Source of the DNA: Deltaproteobacteria bacterium
GTDB lineage: Bacteria; Desulfobacterota; WTBG01; CAIYCZ01; CAIRTM01
DNA: 62,769 nucleotides
Assembly (NCBI GenBank): GCA_024276465.1
Contig: JAJRXD010000076.1
Span: 1-62,769, forward strand
Direction: 5' to 3'
Part shown: piece after piece, positions 8,475 through 17,230 of the stretch
Position numbering within the stretch: position 1 is the first letter of the stretch
Layout: each line of letters begins with the position of its first letter
Notes under the pieces: generated by a model
Database searches by the model: none
What the model saw: the letters and a program-made list of their open reading frames with translations, nothing else
Told to the model about the DNA's origin: nothing
Translations under genes and position numbers: made by a program

Positions 8475-9248
8475 TTATTTTTTTTTGATGATACTCAGCC
8501 TGTGCTGAAAGTAGGCGTTTCTTAAGGAAACATACGGGTCAAGAGCCATCTCTTTCAAGCTTTCATACTCTCCTATTCTAAGTGAAGTATCATTCATTAT
8601 CTCATACCCTCCGATAAGAATCTGTTTCCACGTTTTAATTTTTACGTAATATAACGGGTCGAGCAGCGTATCAAGGACTGTACCGGCTGTACCCCGGATG
8701 CTGGATGGGCCCAAAAAAGGCCACACGACATAAAACCCGGGACCTACCCCGTAAATGCCAATTGTCTGCGCAAAGTCAGCACTGTGATGCTCCAGAGCAA
8801 AGTGTTTTTTTGCAGGATCAAAAAATCCTGCAATGCCAATTGTTGTATTTATTAACAGGCGTGAAAGACTGATGCCGGCTTTCCTGATTTTTCCCTGAAA
8901 AAAAAAGTTTATAATTCTTGCTGGTGATGACAAATTCAGGAAGAAACGATTAACAGATTTTCTGACTGGTTCAGGAACAACGAATTTATAGGCTTTTGCA
9001 GTTGGTTTCAGAGAATAGAAATAGAGCTTGTCATTAAAGGCGAACATGACACGGTTAAAACCTTCAATCGGGTCAGGAATATGTCTCTGGATATGATTCA
9101 GGGGGAAAATTTCATCTGTTTCTTCAAAAGGATTGGGAAACGGGTCATTGTTCCTGGTAAATTCTTTTTCAGCTGACATGGATGTTGCAATCATCCCTGA
9201 ACAGGTTAAGATAAAAAACAAGGTTGTTAATGCAACATGCTTTGTCAT
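8475..9248 (-). CDS. MlaA/VacJ-family outer-membrane lipid-asymmetry protein
   Basis: The 257-residue product carries a signal sequence and then the VacJ domain: DPIEGFNRVMFAFNDKLY near 60, followed by RKSVNRFFLNL and the GFYVVWPFLGPSS signature. MlaA sits in the outer membrane and removes misplaced phospholipid. ATG 9248 is used because the longer upstream reading lacks a signal-peptide-like start. It faces the RND/MlaC-like pair, so the three genes together suggest a Mla-like route in which an RND pump replaces the usual ABC transporter. The family call is firm; the shared pathway is inference. Confidence 0.87.
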   Translation of the reverse strand: MTKHVALTTLFFILTCSGMIATSMSAEKEFTRNNDPFPNPFEETDEIFPLNHIQRHIPDPIEGFNRVMFAFNDKLYFYSLKPTAKAYKFVVPEPVRKSVNRFFLNLSSPARIINFFFQGKIRKAGISLSRLLINTTIGIAGFFDPAKKHFALEHHSADFAQTIGIYGVGPGFYVVWPFLGPSSIRGTAGTVLDTLLDPLYYVKIKTWKQILIGGYEIMNDTSLRIGEYESLKEMALDPYVSLRNAYFQHRLSIIKKK

Positions 9249-9366
9249 AAGCTGTATTCTTTCCAAGCTAATCCCTTTAAAATATTGTTCTATAATTAAA
9301 TTTAAGGCAATGCAATATCTTTCGGAATTTATATGAAAAAATAAAGGTTCCTGCACAAAAAAATTT

Positions 9367-10338
9367 TCATGTTATGGCTTGGGACTCTATACGATAAAAA
9401 GCATAACACAAACCACCAATTGCTCCTGAGATTATGTTTACGCTGTACCACAGGAGGGCAAGGGCAATGGCACTTGATCCTGCGACGCCATATTGGCTGA
9501 AGACAACGTAAAACGCTGTTTCCCTTACTCCGACTCCCCCGAATGAAACCGGCAGCATGGTAGTTATTGTGATTATGGGAATGGTGTAAAGAAATACGTA
9601 AAAAGGAATATCCCAGGACAGAGACAGTGAGAAACAGTAACCGATAATAATTGTTGATGCAGAAGTCAGAACCGACAGCAGAAAACCGTACAAAAGGGCT
9701 TTTTTATTTTCAGCATATCCCCTGAAGGAGCTGTAAACTCTTTCCATCCTGTTCCAAACAGTTTTTAAACCCACTTTATAAAGCAATTGTGAAATCATTT
9801 TATGCATGGTTGTCGAGATTAAAAGAATCATTATGATAACAGCAGTAAGGCATAATGAAAAGCTGGTATTTATAAAAGGCAATTGTCCGAATTTAACAAG
9901 CCAGTAAAAGCTTGATATTAATCCGATTATAAACAGGGTAAAAAGACCGCAGAATCTTTCAATAATCACGGAGGTGGCCGGGATTTTTTTTGAATGATAC
10001 TCTTTGTATATGTAATAGGAACGTATTGCATCGCCGGCAAAAATGGTGGGAAGGAATGTGTTGAAAAACATCCCGATAAAATAAAGCACAAGAAGTTTTG
10101 TCTGAGAAACAAAGACATGTTTTTCTCTTAAAAAGATTCCCCATCTGATGGTTTTCAGAGGCTGTGACAGGAAGAAGATACTGATGGCATAAAAATAATA
10201 TTCCATGTCAACGTTTTTCAGAGTTTTAAAAACAGAGTCCATGTCAGCCTTAAGGACTATATATGCAAGCAGGCCAATACTCAGTGATGCTTTATATAAT
10301 GTGAGTTTTACTTTTTTACGGTTTAAAAGAAAATTCAT
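9367..10338 (-). CDS. Flippase-like membrane protein (LPG synthase TM family)
   Basis: A 323-residue integral membrane protein with about eight hydrophobic segments and the signatures of the UPF0104/lysylphosphatidylglycerol synthase TM family. These are KTIRWGIFL near 65, the NTFLPTIFAGDAIRSYYIYKE stretch near 95-115, ERFCGLF, and a late LPVSFGGVGVRETAFYVVF segment. Members of this family are proposed to move lipids or lipid-linked intermediates; the substrate here is unknown. It lies next to the MlaA-like gene on the same strand, which is a reasonable hint of an envelope-lipid role. Confidence 0.8.
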   Translation of the reverse strand: MNFLLNRKKVKLTLYKASLSIGLLAYIVLKADMDSVFKTLKNVDMEYYFYAISIFFLSQPLKTIRWGIFLREKHVFVSQTKLLVLYFIGMFFNTFLPTIFAGDAIRSYYIYKEYHSKKIPATSVIIERFCGLFTLFIIGLISSFYWLVKFGQLPFINTSFSLCLTAVIIMILLISTTMHKMISQLLYKVGLKTVWNRMERVYSSFRGYAENKKALLYGFLLSVLTSASTIIIGYCFSLSLSWDIPFYVFLYTIPIITITTMLPVSFGGVGVRETAFYVVFSQYGVAGSSAIALALLWYSVNIISGAIGGLCYAFYRIESQAIT

Positions 10339-10642
10339 GATGTTATTTTTGCAATGTTGTGTTATATAATAACAGATTTGGTATCAGACTGTATCCAGGG
10401 AACTTACGGTGGACATCTGCTGAGGGGAAAAACCTTTTGTTGTAATGCACGTATCATGATTTTGCTCCCCAACATATCTATCAGATATGCCTGCGATGCT
10501 GAGTAGCGCCAACAACGCGTATCGGGAAGGCGTTATGCATCATTGATACTATGCTTACCGTAAAATCCGGGTAGATTATACCTGTTACCTCCTTTTGAGT
10601 TCAATAGAAAAATTTTTAAAGAAAAGGATTTTTGAGTTTGTA
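10339..10642. other. Intergenic region, about 300 bases
   Basis: No gene is supported. The region between the divergent flippase-like and gatB genes holds an ATATCT-ATC-AGATAT palindrome near 10484-10498. TTACGGT and ACCGTAA, about 155 bases apart, form a weak outer inverted repeat. This may be a decayed repeat element; promoters for both flanking genes presumably lie here, but I could not fix them. Confidence 0.3.
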
Positions 10643-12085
10643 ATGGAATTTGAGACAATCATAGGGCTTGAAGTGCATGCCCAGATGTTAACTGAAACCA
10701 AAATATTCTGCGGCTGTTCTACAGAATTCGGACAGAAGCCCAACAGCCTTTCCTGTCCGGTTTGCCTTGGCATGCCTGGAGTGTTGCCGGTTTTGAACAG
10801 AAAAGTAGTTGAACATGCCTTGAAAACAGCAATTGCAACCAACTGCAGTATTAATAAATATAACAGGTTTGCAAGAAAAAACTATTTTTATCCTGATCTG
10901 CCAAAAGGATACCAGATATCTCAGTTTGAGTTGCCGATTGCCGTAGATGGGTTTGTGGATATTGAGGTTAAAAACAAAAAAATCCTGAAACGGATTGGTA
11001 TTACCCGTATACATATGGAAGAAGATGCTGGAAAACTTCTCCATCAGCTTGATGGCATATCCTCTGAAAGCAGCTACGTGGACTATAATCGAACAGGAGT
11101 TCCCTTGATGGAAATTGTGAGTGAACCGGACATGAGATCTCCCGAGGAAGCTGGAGAGTATTTAAGGATACTCAGGTCTGTTCTGCAGTATCTTGATGTA
11201 TGTGATGGCAATATGGAGCAGGGGAGCTTTCGTTGCGATGCAAACGTATCCCTTCGGCCAAAAGGCAGAGAGGAGTTAGGGACCAAGGTTGAGCTGAAGA
11301 ACATGAACTCCTTCCGCCATGTGGAGAAGGCTCTTGAGTATGAAATTCAGAGGCAGCAGGATATGTTAGAGGAGGGAGAAACAATTGTGCAGGAAACACG
11401 TTTATGGGATGAATCCGGGGGTGTAACCTTTTCAATGAGAAGCAAGGAGGAGGCTCATGACTACAGATATTTTCCGGACCCGGATCTTGTACCAATTGTG
11501 ATTGAGGATTCCTGGCTTCAGGAAATAAAAGGTCAGCTGCCCGAGCTGCCTAAGGAGAAAGTTGAACGATTTATCAAACAGTATGGCATACCTGAATATG
11601 ATGCAGGGATACTCTCCTCTAACCGGCAGATTGCCGACTATTTTGAACAATGTACAGGGATTTATCACAAGCCAAAGAGCATTAGCAACTGGATTATGGG
11701 CGATATACTGCGCAACCTTGGGGACACACGTGAGATTGATAATTTCCCTGTTACACCAAAGCACCTTGCAGGCATGTTAGAGCTCATTGATAAAGGGACA
11801 ATCAGCGGTAAGATAGCCAAGACTGTTTTTGAAGAGATGTTTACCTCAGGTAAAATGCCTGAAGAGATAATCAGGAAAAAGGGCCTTGTCCAGATGTCGG
11901 ATCAGAATGAGATCGAGAAGGTGATCGGGGAAATTATAGACCGAAACGCTGAAGCGGTTGAGGAATACAGACAGGGAAAAGAAAAAATATTTGGTTTCTT
12001 TGTTGGGCTGGTTATGAAAGCAACACAGGGCAGGGCCAATCCTAAAATTGTTAATGAGATACTGAGGAGAAAACTTGCAGGATAG
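10643..12085 (+). CDS. gatB: Asp-tRNA(Asn)/Glu-tRNA(Gln) amidotransferase subunit B
   Basis: GatB is the kinase/tRNA-binding subunit of the GatCAB complex, which converts misacylated Glu-tRNA(Gln) or Asp-tRNA(Asn) to the correct amide form. The protein opens [14 protein letters not shown], has the zinc-binding CGCS and CPVC pairs, the [15 protein letters not shown] signature, and the C-terminal YqeY-like tail domain ending [16 protein letters not shown] 10643 (480 residues) matches known N-termini; a TTG at 10595 has no ribosome site. gatA and gatC are not in the window. The stop overlaps the start of mtnA by 11 bases. Confidence 0.95.
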   Translation: MEFETIIGLEVHAQMLTETKIFCGCSTEFGQKPNSLSCPVCLGMPGVLPVLNRKVVEHALKTAIATNCSINKYNRFARKNYFYPDLPKGYQISQFELPIAVDGFVDIEVKNKKILKRIGITRIHMEEDAGKLLHQLDGISSESSYVDYNRTGVPLMEIVSEPDMRSPEEAGEYLRILRSVLQYLDVCDGNMEQGSFRCDANVSLRPKGREELGTKVELKNMNSFRHVEKALEYEIQRQQDMLEEGETIVQETRLWDESGGVTFSMRSKEEAHDYRYFPDPDLVPIVIEDSWLQEIKGQLPELPKEKVERFIKQYGIPEYDAGILSSNRQIADYFEQCTGIYHKPKSISNWIMGDILRNLGDTREIDNFPVTPKHLAGMLELIDKGTISGKIAKTVFEEMFTSGKMPEEIIRKKGLVQMSDQNEIEKVIGEIIDRNAEAVEEYRQGKEKIFGFFVGLVMKATQGRANPKIVNEILRRKLAG

Positions 12086-13151
12086 CAGCATTAAAGCCAT
12101 AACATGGGAAGGCGACCATATACGCATACTTGATCAGACGAAGCTCCCTGTTCAGGAAGTTTATCTTGAATGCAGGAACATTGAAGATGTGGCGTGTGCA
12201 ATTGAAAGGCTTTCTGTTCGTGGGGCTCCGGCAATAGGCGTTGCTGCTGCCATGGCACTGGCAATGGAATGTCAAAAGGTAAACGCCGGCACCCCTGAAG
12301 AGCTGATGCCGCACCTTGAGCAGATGAGCATACGCCTGATGAATACGCGGCCCACGGCTGTTAACCTGAAATGGGCACTTAAAAAGATGATGGACAAGGC
12401 CCTTAACAGCAGGACGTCGGATGTGGAAGCACTTAAGGATGCTTTAAAACAGGAAGCAATCAGAATTTATCATGATGACATAAAAATCAATATGGCGATA
12501 GGCGGGCACGGGCAGGCAGCTGTTCCGCAGGAGGCAACCGTTATTACAATTTGCAATACAGGATCGCTTGCTACGGGCGGATATGGAACAGCTTTAGGTG
12601 TTATCAGAACTGCAGTGAAAAATGGTAAAAGTGTATTTGTTGTGTCCAGTGAAACACGTCCTCTTATGCAGGGTTCCCGACTTACTGCATGGGAGCTTCA
12701 GAAGGACGGGATACCATTTGTGCTGATAGCTGACAGTATGGCCGGTTATTACATGAAGAAAAAGGGGGCGGACCTTGTAATAACAGGAGCAGACCGCATC
12801 GCTGCAAATGGTGACTCGGCAAACAAGATTGGCACATATTCACTTTCCGTTCTGGCAAAAGAGCATAATATACCTTTTTATGTTGCTGCCCCGTTTTCAA
12901 CAATTGATATGTCGGTTAAGAGTGGTGAAGATATACCGATAGAGGAAAGACCTTCTGAAGAAATTACCAGCATTGCAGGAAAGCCGGTGGCGCCTGAATC
13001 CGTTAATGTCTGGAACCCTGCTTTTGATGTTGTGCCCAACAGCTACATTGCGGGAATAATTACAGAAGGGGGTATAATAAGACAACCTTTTAATGAGAAC
13101 ATTAAGAAGGCTTTCGATGAAAAAGGAGAAGAAATTAATGGAAAAAGTTGA
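12075..13151 (+). CDS. mtnA: Methylthioribose-1-phosphate isomerase
   Basis: The enzyme isomerises S-methyl-5-thioribose 1-phosphate to the ribulose form in methionine salvage. It belongs to the eIF2B-like family. The signatures are [10 protein letters not shown] near 49, [19 protein letters not shown] with the catalytic Cys, and [18 protein letters not shown] with the catalytic Asp. The start is TTG 12075: GAGGAG sits five bases upstream, inside the end of gatB. Other salvage genes are not adjacent. Some members act on related sugar phosphates, so the exact substrate is slightly open. Confidence 0.92.
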   Translation: MQDSSIKAITWEGDHIRILDQTKLPVQEVYLECRNIEDVACAIERLSVRGAPAIGVAAAMALAMECQKVNAGTPEELMPHLEQMSIRLMNTRPTAVNLKWALKKMMDKALNSRTSDVEALKDALKQEAIRIYHDDIKINMAIGGHGQAAVPQEATVITICNTGSLATGGYGTALGVIRTAVKNGKSVFVVSSETRPLMQGSRLTAWELQKDGIPFVLIADSMAGYYMKKKGADLVITGADRIAANGDSANKIGTYSLSVLAKEHNIPFYVAAPFSTIDMSVKSGEDIPIEERPSEEITSIAGKPVAPESVNVWNPAFDVVPNSYIAGIITEGGIIRQPFNENIKKAFDEKGEEINGKS

Positions 13152-14052
13152 TAAAATCTGGATGGATGGCAAACTCATTGACTGGGATGAAGCCAGAGTG
13201 CATGTTCTTACCCATACCCTGCACTACGGCCTCGGGGTTTTCGAAGGTATCAGATGCTATAATTGCCATGACGGTTCATCCTCTGTGCTTAAGCTGAGAG
13301 AGCATGTCGATCGTCTTTTTATGTCTGCAACCATTGGGCTTTTAGAGATTCCTTATACAAGGCAGGATGTCTGCAATGCAGTGCTTGAGACTCTGAGGGT
13401 GAACAAACTTAAGGAAGGTTATATCAGGCCAATTGTTTATATCGGAGACGGGGAGATGGGCCTGTACGTAAAGACACCTTCTGTACAGCTGGTAGTTGCA
13501 TGCTGGCCATGGGGGGCATACCTTGGAGAAGATGGTGTGCTGAATGGAATTCGTGCAAAGATTTCTTCTTTTACACGGCATCACGTCAATGTTGGAATGA
13601 CAAAGGCGAAAATCTGCGGTAACTATGTTAATTCTATTCTGGCAAAAAGGGAAGTAGTTATCTCCGGATACGATGAAGCGATTCTGCTGGATGCTGAAGG
13701 GTATGTTTCGGAAGCAAGCGGTGAAAATATTTTTATTGTTAAGGATGGTATCCTTAAAACTACACCTCCGACATCTATCCTTAAGGGAATTACGCGTGAT
13801 GCTGTTATGAAGATTGCAGGAGATGAGAACATGAAAGTTGTTGAACAGCGGTTTACAAGGGATGAACTCTATTCAGCTGATGAATGTTTTTTTACCGGAA
13901 CTGCAGCTGAAGTAACTCCGGTAATAGAAGTTGATGACAGGTGCATTGGTTCAGGAAAGCCTGGTTCCATTACACAGCAATTGCAGTCAATTTATTTTGA
14001 TGCAGTTCAGGGTAAAGTGGATAAATACAGGTCGTGGCTGACACCGTTTTGA
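13138..14052 (+). CDS. ilvE: Branched-chain amino acid aminotransferase
   Basis: A class IV PLP aminotransferase that interconverts branched-chain amino acids and their 2-oxo acids. The N-terminus WMDGKLIDWDEARVHVL and LHYGLGVFEGIRCY are typical. The PLP lysine lies in GNYVNSILAK, followed by GYDEAILLD and the SGENIFIV phosphate-binding region; the FFTGTAAEVTPV signature is near the end. ATG 13138 has GGAG upstream and overlaps the end of mtnA by 14 bases. At 304 residues it matches the family. D-amino acid aminotransferases are related, but the motif set favours IlvE. Confidence 0.92.
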   Translation: MEKVDKIWMDGKLIDWDEARVHVLTHTLHYGLGVFEGIRCYNCHDGSSSVLKLREHVDRLFMSATIGLLEIPYTRQDVCNAVLETLRVNKLKEGYIRPIVYIGDGEMGLYVKTPSVQLVVACWPWGAYLGEDGVLNGIRAKISSFTRHHVNVGMTKAKICGNYVNSILAKREVVISGYDEAILLDAEGYVSEASGENIFIVKDGILKTTPPTSILKGITRDAVMKIAGDENMKVVEQRFTRDELYSADECFFTGTAAEVTPVIEVDDRCIGSGKPGSITQQLQSIYFDAVQGKVDKYRSWLTPF

Positions 14053-14066
14053 TAAAAGATTAAATA

Positions 14067-14723
14067 ATGTTTAACACAGGACGAGGCATCCGATTTGCGG
14101 ATGACGCTTTACATCCGAAAAAAACCATGGACTGCATTGTCGAGAAAAAGAACCTTCTCAGGTCAAAAATACTTCGTTTGAGGAATGCCCTTTCGACCCG
14201 GGAGAGACAGGATAAAAGCCGCTGTATACAGACTTGCCTTTTCAGGATTCCTGACATAATTGAAGCACAAAACATCTTTATTTATGTGTCATTCAAAAGC
14301 GAAGTTCAGACTCATGAAATGATTAAGGCTTTGCTTTTGGAAGGTAAAAATATTATAGTTCCTGTTACGGACATGGTGAATAAAAGACTTATGCTGTCCC
14401 GTATTTCTGATTTTGATGCTGACCTTAAACCTGGCGTGATGGGGATCCTGGAGCCGGTCAGGGAAAAGATGAAAACAGTTTCTCAGGATTCAGTTGACAT
14501 AGTAATTGCCCCGGGAGTTGCTTTCAGCAGGGAGGGCTGGAGAATTGGTTATGGCGGAGGTTTTTATGACAGGTTTTTCAGGGAGACCCCGAAGAGGTCG
14601 TATGCACTTGCTTTTGAGTTGCAGATTGTTTCTGATCTCCCATATGACCCAAAGTACGATGTGCCTGTTGACTGCATTGTAACGGAAGAAAGAGTAATCT
14701 GTTGCAGTAAAAATGAAAGTTGA
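14067..14723 (+). CDS. 5-formyltetrahydrofolate cyclo-ligase family protein
   Basis: The family converts 5-formyl-THF to 5,10-methenyl-THF with ATP. The key segments are KNLLRSKILRLRNALS at the start of the domain, IFIYVSFKSEVQT in the middle, and the GRIGYGGGFYDR-type loop (here WRIGYGGGFYDRFF) near residue 155. The start is uncertain: ATG 14067 adds 20 unusual residues, and ATG 14127 gives a more normal N-terminus; neither has a clear ribosome site. The gene is 15 bases after ilvE and 40 bases before etfB, so this may be one long transcription unit. Confidence 0.87.
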   Translation: MFNTGRGIRFADDALHPKKTMDCIVEKKNLLRSKILRLRNALSTRERQDKSRCIQTCLFRIPDIIEAQNIFIYVSFKSEVQTHEMIKALLLEGKNIIVPVTDMVNKRLMLSRISDFDADLKPGVMGILEPVREKMKTVSQDSVDIVIAPGVAFSREGWRIGYGGGFYDRFFRETPKRSYALAFELQIVSDLPYDPKYDVPVDCIVTEERVICCSKNES

Positions 14724-14762
14724 CGACTTCAACAAAATATATATTTCAATAAGGGGGAATGC

Positions 14763-15575
14763 ATGCATATAGTTGTCTGTGTAAAGATGGTACCTGACAC
14801 AACACAGGTAAGTATTGATCCAAAGACCAATACCCTTGTCCGCGAAGGGGTTCCTTTCATAACAAATCCTTTTGACACTAATGCAGTTGAAGAGGCAATA
14901 CGGTTTAAGGACAGGTACGGGGCTTATATTACGGCTGTTTCGATGGGACCTCCTGCTGCTGAAGCTGTTTTAAAAAAGGCACTTTCCGTGGGAGCTGATG
15001 AGGGAGTTTTGTTAAGTGACAGGGCATTTGGTGGTGCTGACACGCTGGCAACAAGCACGGTTCTTGGTGCAGCTATAAAAAAAATCAATGAGAAGAGGCA
15101 GGTAGATATTATTTTGTGCGGGAAGCAGACAATTGATGGTGACACTGCCCAGGTTGGACCTGGTATTGCACGGCGAATGGATATTTCCCAACTCACCCTT
15201 GTTGATGAGATAATATCCGTTAATCAGAATCAGAGAACAATTAAAGTCCGGCGTAAGCTTGAAGGTTATCATGAAATAGTTGAATCAGGGATGCCGGTGA
15301 TGATTACAGTTGAAAGAGAAATTAATACCCCGCGCTATCCAACAGTGCCTGGAAGAATAGATGCCGAAGAGTCAGGGATTCAGGTATGGACAAATGGTTT
15401 TTTAAAGCTTGAACCCGGCACTATTGGACTCATGGGTTCACCCACACAGGTCAGAAGAATCTTTGCACCTGAAAGGAAAAAGGGCGAAATTGTTTTTGGA
15501 GAAGGGGATAAGAAGGATCTTGCAGTTGAAACAACTTTTGAGAAACTGTCCGAGTGGGACTTTATTTCCACCTGA
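14763..15575 (+). CDS. etfB: Electron transfer flavoprotein subunit beta
   Basis: EtfB and EtfA form the FAD/AMP (or bifurcating two-FAD) flavoprotein that accepts electrons from acyl-CoA dehydrogenases. The 270-residue product begins MHIVVCVKMVPDT and carries the nucleotide loop ILCGKQTIDGDTAQVGP, the ETF-beta signature, near 120-137. ATG 14763 follows AAGGGGGA. Together with etfA and the membrane oxidoreductase downstream it forms a fatty- or aromatic-acid oxidation electron route to the quinone pool. Whether this ETF bifurcates cannot be decided here. Confidence 0.93.
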   Translation: MHIVVCVKMVPDTTQVSIDPKTNTLVREGVPFITNPFDTNAVEEAIRFKDRYGAYITAVSMGPPAAEAVLKKALSVGADEGVLLSDRAFGGADTLATSTVLGAAIKKINEKRQVDIILCGKQTIDGDTAQVGPGIARRMDISQLTLVDEIISVNQNQRTIKVRRKLEGYHEIVESGMPVMITVEREINTPRYPTVPGRIDAEESGIQVWTNGFLKLEPGTIGLMGSPTQVRRIFAPERKKGEIVFGEGDKKDLAVETTFEKLSEWDFIST

Positions 15576-15685
15576 ATTGAGAAATTTGCTGAATCAGTTT
15601 AAATCTATTGCGGTAATAATTTTATAAAACAGCTTTTTTGTAAATCCCTCAATTCAAGTCAAAATGATTATATCCTGGAGGTTAA

Positions 15686-17020
15686 ATGGAGCAAAAGTCT
15701 GAAAAAAGAAAGAAACCACGGGGTAAGGCCCGGCTTATAGAAGGGAAGTGCATTGCCTGCGGTGCCCGTTGCCAGATTTCCTGTCCTGTGGATGCAATTG
15801 AGATGAATGAGAAGGAAGAACCGGTAATAGATATTGAAAAATGCATTGGCTGCAGGAAATGTATCAAGGTTTGTCCTGCTGATGCTCTGGAAATTTTCTT
15901 CACACCGGAGGAGAAGAAGCTTCTTGAAGATATTGAAGCTTCGGATGAACCTGACGTTGAAACAGATGAGGAGGAAAATGAAGATAAAACCAGACTGAAA
16001 ACAGATATTAAAAAATGGAATGGGGTCTGGGTCTTTGTGGAACAGGTTCAGGGGAAGGCGCATGAAGTTTCCTGGGAGCTTCTCGGTGTGGGGAGGACCC
16101 TTGCAAATGATCTGGGGGTTGAACTTGCTGCTTTTGTCCTGGGGGATAGTGTCAAGCCCCTGGCTCACGAGGCTTTCTGCTATGGCGCTGACAAGGTATA
16201 TTTAATTGATCACCCAACACTGAAGTTTTACAGGACAATCTCTTACCTTAAGGGTACGGTTGATCTTATTAACAAATTCAAGCCTGAAATTGTGCTTATG
16301 GGTGCAACAGGTCTTGGCAGGGATCTTGCCGGTGCTGTTGCAACAGAATTAAAAACCGGTCTGACTGCAGACTGCACGGGCCTGACTATTGATACCAGGA
16401 TGAGACTTCTGGAGCAGACCCGCCCGGCTTTTGGCGGCAATATCATGGCCACAATTCTGACGGAAACAAAGCGGCCTCAGATGGCATCAGTCAGGCCGCA
16501 TGTCATGCCAAAACCCGAATATAATTCCGGGCTGAAAGGAGAACTGATAGAGGAGCCTTTTGCCTTGTCTGAGGAAGATATTCCAACCAGGGTCCTTGAA
16601 ATTATTTCAACAGTATCAGAAAGTGCTGTAAACATAGCTGGTGCGAAAATACTGGTCTCGGGTGGCAGAGGGATGCTCAGCAGGGATAACTTTAAAATGC
16701 TTGATGAATTAGCTGAAATTATTGGTGGAGTTGTAACAGGTTCCCGCTGTGCAGTAGATGAAGGCTGGATAGATCATGTAAGGCAGGTAGGCCAGACAGG
16801 GAAAACCGTAAGGCCGAAGCTTTATATTGCATGTGCTATTTCAGGTGCAATTCAGCACCTGGTTGGAATGCAGGATTCGGATTATATTATTGCAATAAAT
16901 AAAGACAAAACAGCCCCTATTTTTGAAGTGGCACACCTTGGTATTGTTGGGGATGTTTTTGAAATTATTCCTTCACTTATTGAAAAACTGAGACAGGCTG
17001 GTGTAAAAGCTGTCGAATAA
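15686..17020 (+). CDS. etfA: Electron transfer flavoprotein subunit alpha with N-terminal ferredoxin domain
   Basis: A 444-residue fusion. Residues about 18-75 are a 2[4Fe-4S] ferredoxin domain: a first cluster CIACGARCQISCP with CX2CX3CX3C spacing, then CIGCRKCIKVCP with the standard CX2CX2CX3C. A charged linker follows, then the ETF-alpha domain with the FAD-binding C-terminal part (LVSGGRGM, VGQTGKTVRPKLYIACAISGAIQHL). The ferredoxin head likely extends electron transfer to or from another FeS partner. Downstream of etfB by 110 bases with its own GGAGG site. The extra residue in the first cluster spacing is notable. Confidence 0.93.
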   Translation: MEQKSEKRKKPRGKARLIEGKCIACGARCQISCPVDAIEMNEKEEPVIDIEKCIGCRKCIKVCPADALEIFFTPEEKKLLEDIEASDEPDVETDEEENEDKTRLKTDIKKWNGVWVFVEQVQGKAHEVSWELLGVGRTLANDLGVELAAFVLGDSVKPLAHEAFCYGADKVYLIDHPTLKFYRTISYLKGTVDLINKFKPEIVLMGATGLGRDLAGAVATELKTGLTADCTGLTIDTRMRLLEQTRPAFGGNIMATILTETKRPQMASVRPHVMPKPEYNSGLKGELIEEPFALSEEDIPTRVLEIISTVSESAVNIAGAKILVSGGRGMLSRDNFKMLDELAEIIGGVVTGSRCAVDEGWIDHVRQVGQTGKTVRPKLYIACAISGAIQHLVGMQDSDYIIAINKDKTAPIFEVAHLGIVGDVFEIIPSLIEKLRQAGVKAVE

Positions 17021-17230
17021 TATAATTGTCTCTTTGAAGTTGTTTTTTTGTTTTTAAATAAATTGGAGAAATGTTTGAGACTATCAGGTTTAATAAGTGT
17101 TACGAGTTACAGGTTGGGGGATACGGGTTTTGAGACTGTTTTAACCCGCAATATACTGATTTTGCACCAGGTTACAATTAAGGATTAACGAATTATAGTT
17201 TGATGGTCCCTTAAAAAGAAAGGAGTTCCC
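17021..17230. other. Intergenic region with degenerate repeat fragment
   Basis: No gene is seen. A GTTACGAGTTACAGGTT tract near 17100 resembles one near 1743-1765, so a dispersed repeat fragment separates etfA from the oxidoreductase gene. Confidence 0.3.

Noticed and set aside
10339-10642. MITE-like element upstream of gatB
   Set aside because: Only short outer arms (TTACGGT/ACCGTAA) match; inner pairing is too weak to claim an element.
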